Shown: one piece after another, positions 1 through 4,769 of the stretch
Layout: the number at the start of each line of letters is the position of its first letter
Numbering within the stretch: the stretch's first letter is position 1
Origin: DATDDB01 sp035260545
GTDB lineage: Bacteria; Pseudomonadota; Gammaproteobacteria; Burkholderiales; Gallionellaceae
Direction of reading: 5' to 3'
Assembly: GCA_035260545.1 (NCBI GenBank)
Contig: DATFUZ010000101.1
Coordinates: forward strand, 1-5,904
DNA length: 5,904 bases
Translations under genes and position numbers: made by a program
The notes under the pieces: generated by a model
The model's input: only the letters and a program-made list of their open reading frames with translations
Told to the model about the DNA's origin: nothing
Databases searched by the model: none

Positions 1-19
1 CTCTTATCGTAAGAGGGGG
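1..19. repeat. Partial palindromic repeat, copy at window edge
   Basis: Positions 1-6 and 10-15 are perfectly complementary around a 3-base loop, and the G-run at 15-19 suggests that the stem continues into C residues outside the window. The core ATCGTAA (6-12) is the reverse complement of the core of the second copy at 44-66. It is probably a second member of the same dispersed intergenic repeat family, cut by the window edge. The family assignment is an inference from the shared core and the C/G-rich arms. Confidence 0.55.
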
Positions 20-43
20 AGCATCACAATCGGTAAATTCTCT

Positions 44-66
44 CCTCCCCTTACGATAAGGGGAGG
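44..66. repeat. Palindromic intergenic repeat (REP-like hairpin) behind nifD
   Basis: A perfect 10-bp stem (44-53 with 57-66) closes on a 3-base loop, with arms of the form CCTCCCCTTA/TAAGGGGAGG. It is followed by a GA/C-rich tail (67-76), and the heptamer TTACGAT recurs at 51-57 and 77-83. C-rich palindromes of this kind are dispersed in the intergenic DNA of many betaproteobacteria. In the nif transcript the hairpin begins about 28 nt after the nifD stop codon. It has no U-tract on the nifD-sense strand, so it is not a classic Rho-independent terminator. It could instead protect the upstream mRNA 3' end from exonucleases or lower read-through into the next gene. Confidence 0.7.
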
Positions 67-94
67 TCGGGAGGGGTTACGATGAAGACAGGTT

Positions 95-1543
95 CTAAAA
101 CGGTGACTTCACAAATTTCCAGGTCGGGCTGTTGATGGCCATGTCCATATCGCGTGCGAAAATGGCGAAGCCGTCGTAGCCGTGGTAGGGGCCCGAGTAG
201 TCCCACGAGTGCATCTGGCGGAACGGCACGCCCATTTTCTGGAAGACGTACTTTTCCTTGATGCCGGAGCCGACGAGGTCGGGCTTGATCTTGTCCACGA
301 AGTGTTCGAACTCGTAGCCGGTCACGTCGTCGTAGATCAGGGTGGAGTCCTTGATGTAGTCCGTCGTGCGCTGGTAGTCGTCGTTGTGGCCGAACTCGTA
401 GCCGGTGCCGACCACTTCCATGCCGAGGTCCTCGTAGGCGCCGATCACGTGACGGGGGCGCAGACCGCCGACGTACAGCATGACCTTCTTGCCTTCCAGG
501 CGCGGCTTGAAGCGGGCGATCACGGCGTCCACCATGGGCCGGTACTTGGCGATCACGCGCTCGGCGCCTTCCTTGATCCTGTCGTCGAAGTGGCTGGCGA
601 TCTCGCGCAGGCTGGCTTCGATCTTGGACGGGCCGAAGAAGTTGTATTCCACCCAGGGAATACCGTACTTCTCTTCCATGTGCCGGCTGATGTAGTTCAT
701 CGAGCGGTAGCAGTGCAGCACGTTCAGCTTGGCCTTGGGCGTGTTCTCGATTTCGGCGATGGTGCCGTCGCCGGACCACTGGGCGATCACGCGCAGGCCC
801 ATTTCTTCCAGCAGGATGCGCGAAGACCAGGCGTCGCCGCCGATGTTGTAGTCGCCGATGATGGCCACGTCGTAGGGAGTCGGCTCGAACGTGTTCTTGC
901 CGGGGTCGGTCTTGTCGAACACCCAGTCGCGGATCATGTCGTTCGCGATGTGGTGGCCCAGGGACTGGGACACGCCGCGGAAGCCTTCGCAGCGTACCGG
1001 CACAATGGTCTTGCCGTTGTGCTCCCTGGATTTTTTCTTGGAGACCGCCTCGATGTCGTCACCGATCAGGCCGATCGGGCACTCGGACTGGATGGAGATG
1101 CCCTTGTTCAGCGGAAACAGCACTTCGATTTCGTCGATCAGTTTTTCCAGTTTCTTGTCGCCGCCGAACACGATGTCCTTTTCCTGGAAGTCGGAGGTGA
1201 ACTGCATCGTGCCGAAGGCGTCGATGCCGGTGGTGCCGATATAGTAGTTGCGGCGGGTCGACCAGGAATACTGGCCGCAGCCCACGGGGCCGTGGGAAAT
1301 GTGAATCATGTCCTTGATCGGGCCCCACACCACGCCCTTGGAGCCGGCGTAGGCGCAACCGCGAATGGTCATCACGCCCGGCAGCGACTTGATGTTGGAT
1401 TTCACGCCGCAGTCGCTCTTGCCTTCCTCGTGCACGTTCAGGTGCTTGGCGCGCTTTTTCGCCGTTTTTTCAGGATATACCGAAAGCACTTCCTGAATCA
1501 GCTCCTGGTTGCGAGCTTTCGTTTCTTCTGCAGTAAGGCTCAT
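95..1543 (-). CDS. nifD: Nitrogenase molybdenum-iron protein alpha chain NifD
   Basis: NifD is the alpha subunit of the MoFe protein (alpha2-beta2 with NifK), the cytoplasmic component that reduces N2 to ammonia using electrons from NifH. The 482-residue protein is full length for the family. P-cluster cysteines are visible as C63 (RGCAYAGSKGVVWGPI), C89 (GPVGCGQYSW) and C155 (SECPIGLIGDDI). The FeMo-cofactor ligands are C278 (LHCYRSMNY) and H445 (MHSWDYSGPYHG). The cofactor pocket is also intact: V71, R97, Q193 and H197 (SQSLGHH) correspond to Azotobacter V70, R96, Q191 and H195. The start is supported by AGGAGG at 1549-1554, five bases before the ATG. The insertions typical of VnfD and AnfD are not seen, and the HSWDYSGPYHG block is NifD-like. 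The gene is expected to be co-transcribed from the nifH promoter; nifK would lie beyond the left edge. Confidence 0.98.
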   Translation of the reverse strand: MSLTAEETKARNQELIQEVLSVYPEKTAKKRAKHLNVHEEGKSDCGVKSNIKSLPGVMTIRGCAYAGSKGVVWGPIKDMIHISHGPVGCGQYSWSTRRNYYIGTTGIDAFGTMQFTSDFQEKDIVFGGDKKLEKLIDEIEVLFPLNKGISIQSECPIGLIGDDIEAVSKKKSREHNGKTIVPVRCEGFRGVSQSLGHHIANDMIRDWVFDKTDPGKNTFEPTPYDVAIIGDYNIGGDAWSSRILLEEMGLRVIAQWSGDGTIAEIENTPKAKLNVLHCYRSMNYISRHMEEKYGIPWVEYNFFGPSKIEASLREIASHFDDRIKEGAERVIAKYRPMVDAVIARFKPRLEGKKVMLYVGGLRPRHVIGAYEDLGMEVVGTGYEFGHNDDYQRTTDYIKDSTLIYDDVTGYEFEHFVDKIKPDLVGSGIKEKYVFQKMGVPFRQMHSWDYSGPYHGYDGFAIFARDMDMAINSPTWKFVKSPF

Positions 1544-1626
1544 GTTGCCCTCCTAATGATGGTTAAAGAAATCCCAAAACAACTCAGCAAAGGACACTCG
1601 TTCACATTGCTTCTGTCTCAAATTTG

Positions 1627-1684
1627 TCTGCCCTTTGCAGAGCTGCCTGGACTGCCGCCCACCCGATACAGCAGGGCAGGCGGC
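1627..1684 (-). promoter_or_regulatory. Hairpins in the nifH-nifD intercistronic RNA
   Basis: Positions 1654-1664 and 1674-1684 form an 11-bp GC-rich stem in the nif mRNA, with two adjacent G-U wobbles and a 9-nt loop. It starts 18 nt after the nifH stop codon. A second, weaker stem (1627-1631 with 1637-1641, 5-nt loop) follows. Neither is trailed by a U-run, so complete termination is unlikely. Stable structures between nifH and nifD are known in other diazotrophs to stabilise the nifH message and help produce more NifH than NifDK. That role here is inferred from position only. Confidence 0.55.
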
Positions 1685-1702
1685 GCCTTATCAGCATTCC
1701 GC

Positions 1703-2578
1703 TCAGGCGGCCTTGGCAGTCTTGCCGATGACCGTTTCGTCTTCCTTCTTCATGATGCCGAATTCCATCAGCAGGTCTTCCAGCTCTTCCATGGTGATGG
1801 GGGTCGGGATCACGCCCTTGCCTGCGTTGGCGTGGATCTTCTTCGCCAGTTGGCGATATTCCTCGGCCTGCTTGGACTCGGGGTCGTACTCGAGCACGGT
1901 CATGCGGCGCAGTTCAGCGTGCTGCACGACGTTGTCGCGGGGAACGAAGTGGATCAGCGTGGTGCCCAGCTTCTTGGCCAGCGCTTCGGCCAGTTCCAGT
2001 TCCTTGTCGGTCTGGCGCTCGTTGCAGACCAGGCCGCCCAGACGCACGCCGCCGGAGTTGGCGTACTTCAGAATGCCCTTGGAGATGTTGTTGGCCGCAT
2101 ACATGGCCATCATCTCGCCGGACATGACGATGTAGATCTCCTGGGCCTTGTTCTCGCGGATGGGCATGGCGAAGCCGCCGCACACCACGTCGCCGAGCAC
2201 GTCGTAGGAGACATAATCCACGCCCTCATAGGCGCCGTTTTCCTCGAGGAAGTTGATCGAGGTGATTACGCCGCGGCCAGCGCAACCAACACCAGGCTCA
2301 GGACCACCGGACTCAACGCAACGGATGTCCTTGTAACCAACCTTCATCACGTCTTCCAGCTCGAGGTCTTCCACGGAACCCGCTTCGGCTGCCAGCGACA
2401 GCACGGTGTCTTGTGCCTTTGCGTGCAGGATCAGGCGGGTAGAGTCGGCCTTGGGGTCGCAACCCACGATCAGGATCTTCTGACCCATCTCCGCCAGGGC
2501 GGCCAGGGTGTTTTGAGAGGTGGTGGACTTACCGATGCCTCCCTTGCCGTAAAAAGCGATTTGACGCAGTGCACTCAT
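1703..2578 (-). CDS. nifH: Nitrogenase iron protein NifH (dinitrogenase reductase)
   Basis: NifH is the homodimeric Fe protein that couples hydrolysis of MgATP to single-electron transfer into NifDK; it also acts in FeMo-cofactor maturation. The 291-residue protein has the P-loop GKGGIGKS (11-18), switch I DPKADSTR (41-48) and switch II DVLGDVVCGGFAMP (126-139). The two [4Fe-4S] ligands per subunit are C99 and C133. R102 in GCAGRGV is the arginine that DraT ADP-ribosylates in organisms with the DraT/DraG switch; no draT or draG lies in this window. The ATG at 2578 is chosen over an in-frame ATG 27 bases upstream because AAGGAG (2585-2590) sits six bases before it and MSALRQIAFYGKGG is the usual N terminus. 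The upstream extension (MVSSLKEIA) is encoded by the RBS region itself. The sequence is of the conventional molybdenum type, as expected beside nifD. Confidence 0.99.
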   Translation of the reverse strand: MSALRQIAFYGKGGIGKSTTSQNTLAALAEMGQKILIVGCDPKADSTRLILHAKAQDTVLSLAAEAGSVEDLELEDVMKVGYKDIRCVESGGPEPGVGCAGRGVITSINFLEENGAYEGVDYVSYDVLGDVVCGGFAMPIRENKAQEIYIVMSGEMMAMYAANNISKGILKYANSGGVRLGGLVCNERQTDKELELAEALAKKLGTTLIHFVPRDNVVQHAELRRMTVLEYDPESKQAEEYRQLAKKIHANAGKGVIPTPITMEELEDLLMEFGIMKKEDETVIGKTAKAA

Positions 2579-2584
2579 TGCTAT

Positions 2585-2590
2585 CTCCTT
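2585..2590 (-). promoter_or_regulatory. Ribosome binding site of nifH
   Basis: AAGGAG on the minus strand, six bases before the ATG ending at 2578. It decides the start, because an upstream in-frame ATG would place this motif inside the coding sequence. Confidence 0.85.
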
Positions 2591-2623
2591 TAAAGATGAA
2601 ACCATTCAACAACCAAACTCACC

Positions 2624-2654
2624 TGGCGCAGTGCGGCTGAATCTTGCCGCGCCA
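2624..2654 (-). promoter_or_regulatory. Possible hairpin in the nifH mRNA leader
   Basis: The roughly 100-nt leader between the predicted nifH transcription start and its ATG can fold. TGGCGC (2624-2629) pairs with GCGCCA (2649-2654), and after a one-sided 5-nt bulge GGC (2635-2637) pairs with GCC (2646-2648) around an 8-nt loop. An alternative pairing joins GTGCGG (2631-2636) to CCGCAC (2657-2662), and the two exclude each other. Either could affect stability or translation of the nifH message. This is a by-eye fold with no covariation evidence. Confidence 0.3.
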
Positions 2655-2687
2655 CCCCGCACTTTTGTAGCCATGCGCCCTACCCTC

Positions 2688-2703
2688 AGCAATAGCCGTG
2701 CCA
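2688..2703 (-). promoter_or_regulatory. Sigma-54 (-24/-12) promoter of nifHD
   Basis: Read on the minus strand this is TGGCACG-GCTA-TTGCT, a full match to the RpoN consensus TGGCACG-N4-TTGCW. The -24 GG lies at 2701-2702 and the -12 GC at 2689-2690. Transcription should start near 2678, giving a leader of about 100 nt. Sigma-54 promoters need an AAA+ activator, and for nifHDK operons that is NifA. The activator site at 2770-2785 lies at the expected distance. Confidence 0.93.
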
Positions 2704-2719
2704 CCTTGCTTGGCGATGG

Positions 2720-2732
2720 TAACCATTTGGTT
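2720..2732 (-). promoter_or_regulatory. IHF-like site between NifA site and nifH promoter
   Basis: The plus-strand reading matches the reverse IHF consensus YAANNNNTTGATW except for one base (G for A at 2730). It lies in an AT-rich stretch and is centred about 48 bp upstream of the predicted nifH start, between the activator site and the promoter, where DNA bending by IHF normally assists NifA. The same bases form a perfect inverted repeat, TAACCA-TT-TGGTTA (2720-2733), so binding by another protein cannot be excluded. Confidence 0.45.
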
Positions 2733-2769
2733 ATTTGCGTAAAAAAAATGTGTTCACGGCGGGTGTGGT

Positions 2770-2785
2770 TGTCGCAACTGCTACA
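2770..2785. promoter_or_regulatory. NifA upstream activator sequence (TGT-N10-ACA)
   Basis: TGT (2770-2772), ten bases, ACA (2783-2785) is the canonical NifA binding site. Its centre is about 100 bp upstream of the predicted nifH start, the usual enhancer position. It is the only site with exact spacing that I find in the divergent region. The motif is palindromic, but it lies about 260 bp from the start of the divergent small gene, so it most naturally serves nifH. Confidence 0.85.
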
Positions 2786-2898
2786 AACATCACAACGAGA
2801 GGGGAATTACCGCCAGCGGCAACCGGGCTCGTCCGGCGCCTGTCATTACGCTGTAAAGCTGCGCTGATACAAATGCGCCCGCTCCCGGCATGCGTTTG

Positions 2899-2915
2899 CG
2901 CACCCCGGCGGTGCA
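2899..2915. promoter_or_regulatory. NtrC-type enhancer site
   Basis: CGCACC-N5-GGTGCA matches the NtrC palindrome TGCACC-N5-GGTGCA at 11 of 12 defined positions with correct spacing. It is centred at 2907, about 130 bp upstream of the predicted start of the rightward sigma-54 promoter, within the range where NtrC activates promoters such as glnAp2. It is about 229 bp from the nifH start. NtrC is the activator phosphorylated under nitrogen limitation. The site is read directly from sequence; its use is an inference. Confidence 0.6.
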
Positions 2916-2930
2916 ATGCGGGTCGCCGAG

Positions 2931-2947
2931 TGCCTGAGCAATGTGCG
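2931..2947. promoter_or_regulatory. Weak second NtrC-like site
   Basis: Seven of twelve consensus positions match with the correct five-base spacer (TGCCTG-N5-TGTGCG). The centre at 2939 is exactly 32 bp from the strong site at 2907, about 98 bp upstream of the predicted start. The two strong NtrC sites of the enterobacterial glnA enhancer have the same 32-bp separation. The match itself is poor, so the spacing is the main argument. Confidence 0.25.
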
Positions 2948-2979
2948 CGGATGCTCCCGGCTGGCGCATTGGTTTTTTG

Positions 2980-2992
2980 GAACCGATTGAAA
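2980..2992 (+). promoter_or_regulatory. Weak IHF-like site upstream of the rightward promoter
   Basis: This fits YAANNNNTTGATW with two mismatches and is centred about 50 bp upstream of the predicted start of the rightward sigma-54 promoter. That mirrors the position of the IHF-like site at nifH. The match is weak and could be chance. Confidence 0.2.
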
Positions 2993-3010
2993 GTACGCCT
3001 AATTATGCTG

Positions 3011-3026
3011 TGGCACGATAATTGCG
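3011..3026 (+). promoter_or_regulatory. Sigma-54 (-24/-12) promoter of the divergent small gene
   Basis: TGGCACG-ATAA-TTGCG matches the RpoN consensus fully over TGGCACG-N4-TTGC, with -24 GG at 3012-3013 and -12 GC at 3024-3025. Transcription should start near 3037, leaving a compact leader of about 29 nt that contains a ribosome binding site for the ATG at 3066. Its strength of match equals that of the nifH promoter, and it points away from nifH. The activator is probably NtrC (site 2899-2915); NifA acting from 2770-2785 at long range is the alternative. Confidence 0.88.
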
Positions 3027-3052
3027 GTGACGTGGATGGGCGTTGCAACGGA

Positions 3053-3058
3053 AAGGAA
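3053..3058 (+). promoter_or_regulatory. Ribosome binding site of the small gene
   Basis: AAGGAA, seven bases before the ATG at 3066. It selects this start over the in-frame ATG at 3027, which lies upstream of the predicted transcription start (about 3037) and so would not be in the mRNA. Confidence 0.7.
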
Positions 3059-3065
3059 GATCGCA

Positions 3066-3326
3066 ATGGAAACGACAACCAGATTTCACTTGTTGATGGA
3101 CAATGAAGACAACCGCGTCATGATTTTCGATGCGGTGACCGGCCGGATTCAGCACCCGGCGTGCTGGCAGGATATTTCGGCCTATTACTACTACCTGGTC
3201 GGCCGCAATCGGCTGGCGGAAGCACAAGGCCTGCTGGCGGAAAGCATGTCGGGCGCCAAGCCTATCACCAGCATGATTGACCGCGCGGGGCACGCGGGGG
3301 CGGAGCAGGCGCTCGCGCACGGCTGA
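3066..3326 (+). CDS. Small protein of unknown function, divergent from nifH, sigma-54 driven
   Basis: I do not recognise this 86-residue protein. It has no signal peptide, no membrane segment, a single cysteine (C33 in HPACWQD) and no metal-binding motif. Residues 6-30 (RFHLLMD, NRVMIFDAVTGRI) look like short beta strands with a turn. Residues 34-62 (WQDISAYYYYLVGRNRLAEAQGLLAES) look like one or two amphipathic helices with a run of four tyrosines at 40-43. The tail is alanine/glycine-rich. It is probably a small cytoplasmic, perhaps protein-binding, product. Support for a real gene: a consensus sigma-54 promoter, a 29-nt leader, a good RBS, a preceding NtrC-like palindrome, and GC-ending codons through most of the frame. 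Its position back to back with nifHD implies expression under nitrogen limitation. No function is claimed; a regulator or accessory factor of nitrogenase or ammonium response would fit. Confidence 0.8.
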   Translation: METTTRFHLLMDNEDNRVMIFDAVTGRIQHPACWQDISAYYYYLVGRNRLAEAQGLLAESMSGAKPITSMIDRAGHAGAEQALAHG

Positions 3327-3440
3327 GTGCAAGGCGCGGGGCGGCCATGGCGGGAGGCCGGCTCTCGCTTTGAAGTACCGCCCGGCTTGGTCGCAGTGCA
3401 GGGCCGCAGTCTGCCGTTCGGCCGCTAGCCTCGGGTGTGG
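3327..3440. other. Convergent gap between small gene and EAL gene
   Basis: This 114-bp GC-rich gap separates the 3' ends of two convergent genes, so terminators are expected. Short inverted repeats occur (GGCCG/CGGCC near 3404-3424, CGGGT/ACCCG near 3433-3449), but none has a T-run. I cannot call a Rho-independent terminator, and termination may be Rho-dependent. Confidence 0.5.
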
Positions 3441-4769
3441 CTATACCCGGCCCGGTGCACCCAGGCGGGTGAGGAGGTCCTTCGCGGGCATGGCTTCTCC
3501 CACGTGGTATCCCTGTACATGATCGCAGCCCAGGGCGGCCAGTTCGGTCATGATCGCCTCATTTTCTACGCCCTCGGCGACCACCAGCAAGTCAAGGTTG
3601 TGCGCCAGGTCGATCAGGGAGCGGACGATCTTGGCGTTGCTCGGCGCATGCAGCATGTCGCGCACAAAGGACTGGTCGATCTTGAGTTCGTCCAGCGGCA
3701 TGCGCGCCAGGTAGTACATCGAGGAATATCCCGTGCCGAAATCGTCGATCGACAGGCGCACGCCGTGCGATTTCAGTTCGCTCAATGCTTCTATGGTCGC
3801 ATTCTGGTTGTCGACCATCGCCGTTTCGGTGATCTCGATGACCAGGTTGTCGCCGCGCACATTCCAGGTACGCAGCGCGCGGTCGACGTAGAACGGCAGA
3901 TCCGGCTCATGCAGGTTGGAGGGCGAGATGTTGACGCTTACCCTGAAGCCGGGGACAAGCTGCTGGAATTGCGCGCACTGCTGCACTGCGCTCGTGATGA
4001 TCCATTGCGTCAGGCGGTCCATCAGGCCGTTGGATTCGGCCATCTGCACCGCAGCATAGGGCGGAACCTGCCCCAATACCTCGTCGGTCCAGCGCAGCAG
4101 CGCTTCGGCGCCGGTAAGGCGGCCGGTACGCAGGTCCATCTGGGGCATGTAATGCAGCGCGAGGGTGTTCTGGTTGAGTGCGGTGACCATGCGCGAGATG
4201 AACTGTGCATGGTCTGTCGCAGGGTTGTCGTCCGTGCCGCGAAAGATGTAGATCCGGTCATTGCGCACGCGCGCGGTGAGCAACGCATGTTTCGCGTTCT
4301 TGAGCAGGCTTGCGGCGTCTTTCCCGTGCTCCGGGAACAGCGCGATGCCGACGGCGGGATCGGCGAACTCGGCGCCCGCGCCGTGATCCAGCGGCGCGGC
4401 ATTCAGCACCATCATGGCGCGCTGCGCGGCCAGCATGGCAACCCCTTCCGACGACACGCCGGGAAGGATGCACACGTATTCGTCGCGGGCCAGCAGTTCG
4501 ACTTCGTCCCGGCTGCGCAGGACGCCGCCGCGCAGCAGCCGGGTGACGCGGCCGGATAGCATGTTGCCGCTCTGGAAGCCGTGCTGTGCGTCCACCCGGT
4601 CGATGGCAGCGACATGCACCATCATCAGCGCAACGCCGCTCCCTTTGGCTTGCGCATCCGAAAGCGCGCTCTGCAGGCGCCCGGAAAATTGCCTCAGTAT
4701 GCCTTCATGGCGCGCCGCAGATTCCGTATGTCCGTCCGGGCCGAAAGCAGGTTCAAAGGAAGAACTCAT
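3441..4769 (-). CDS. Degenerate GGDEF / intact EAL protein, probable c-di-GMP phosphodiesterase
   Basis: This 442-residue cytoplasmic protein has no transmembrane segment. Its GGDEF-like domain (about 25-178) has ARDEY at 94-98 where the signature should be, so diguanylate cyclase activity is not expected; the domain may bind GTP or serve for dimerisation. The EAL domain (about 188-436) keeps the known catalytic set: E222 in EALLRW, N280 in VNIS, E312 in EITET, D342/D343 in IDDFGTGYSS, K363 in LKID, E399 in VVAEGVE and Q419 in QGYH. It should hydrolyse c-di-GMP to pGpG. QGYHVGEAMP is a small variant of the usual QGYLFSKPMP. The ATG lies 17 bp inside the end of the upstream HD-GYP gene and has no clear ribosome binding site, so translational coupling is likely. 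Gene identity at domain level is firm; the controlled process is unknown. Confidence 0.92.
   Translation of the reverse strand: MSSSFEPAFGPDGHTESAARHEGILRQFSGRLQSALSDAQAKGSGVALMMVHVAAIDRVDAQHGFQSGNMLSGRVTRLLRGGVLRSRDEVELLARDEYVCILPGVSSEGVAMLAAQRAMMVLNAAPLDHGAGAEFADPAVGIALFPEHGKDAASLLKNAKHALLTARVRNDRIYIFRGTDDNPATDHAQFISRMVTALNQNTLALHYMPQMDLRTGRLTGAEALLRWTDEVLGQVPPYAAVQMAESNGLMDRLTQWIITSAVQQCAQFQQLVPGFRVSVNISPSNLHEPDLPFYVDRALRTWNVRGDNLVIEITETAMVDNQNATIEALSELKSHGVRLSIDDFGTGYSSMYYLARMPLDELKIDQSFVRDMLHAPSNAKIVRSLIDLAHNLDLLVVAEGVENEAIMTELAALGCDHVQGYHVGEAMPAKDLLTRLGAPGRV

Noticed and set aside
51..779. A 242-codon minus-strand frame overlapping the nifD 3' half
   Set aside because: It is a shifted frame of nifD, Arg/Pro-rich, with no independent start signals. 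It does not indicate a frameshifted nifD, because the true frame is intact to its normal end.
182..2593. An 803-codon open frame on the plus strand across nifD, the gap and nifH
   Set aside because: It is exactly antisense to two certain genes. Its length comes from the absence of certain codons in the biased GC-rich genes, and the protein is low-complexity (H/V/L/A-rich) with no domain.
2579..2605. A nine-residue N-terminal extension of NifH from an upstream ATG
   Set aside because: The RBS for the downstream ATG lies inside it, and NifH proteins begin at MSALRQIAFYGKGG or equivalent.
2842..2871. Further NifA sites near TGT at 2841, 2852 and 2942
   Set aside because: None has ACA at the required ten-base spacing; the TGT at 2852 has ACA at fourteen bases.
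3027..3065. An earlier start for the small gene giving 99 residues
   Set aside because: The ATG at 3027 overlaps the end of the sigma-54 promoter and precedes the predicted transcription start; it has no RBS, whereas the ATG at 3066 does.
2731..3106. Frames of 115 and 123 codons on opposite strands in the divergent region
   Set aside because: They overlap the promoters and the start of the small gene, lack RBS support, and have rare-codon, low-structure translations.
3404..3449. Rho-independent terminators between the convergent genes
   Set aside because: Only 5-bp stems with long loops and no T-run on either strand.
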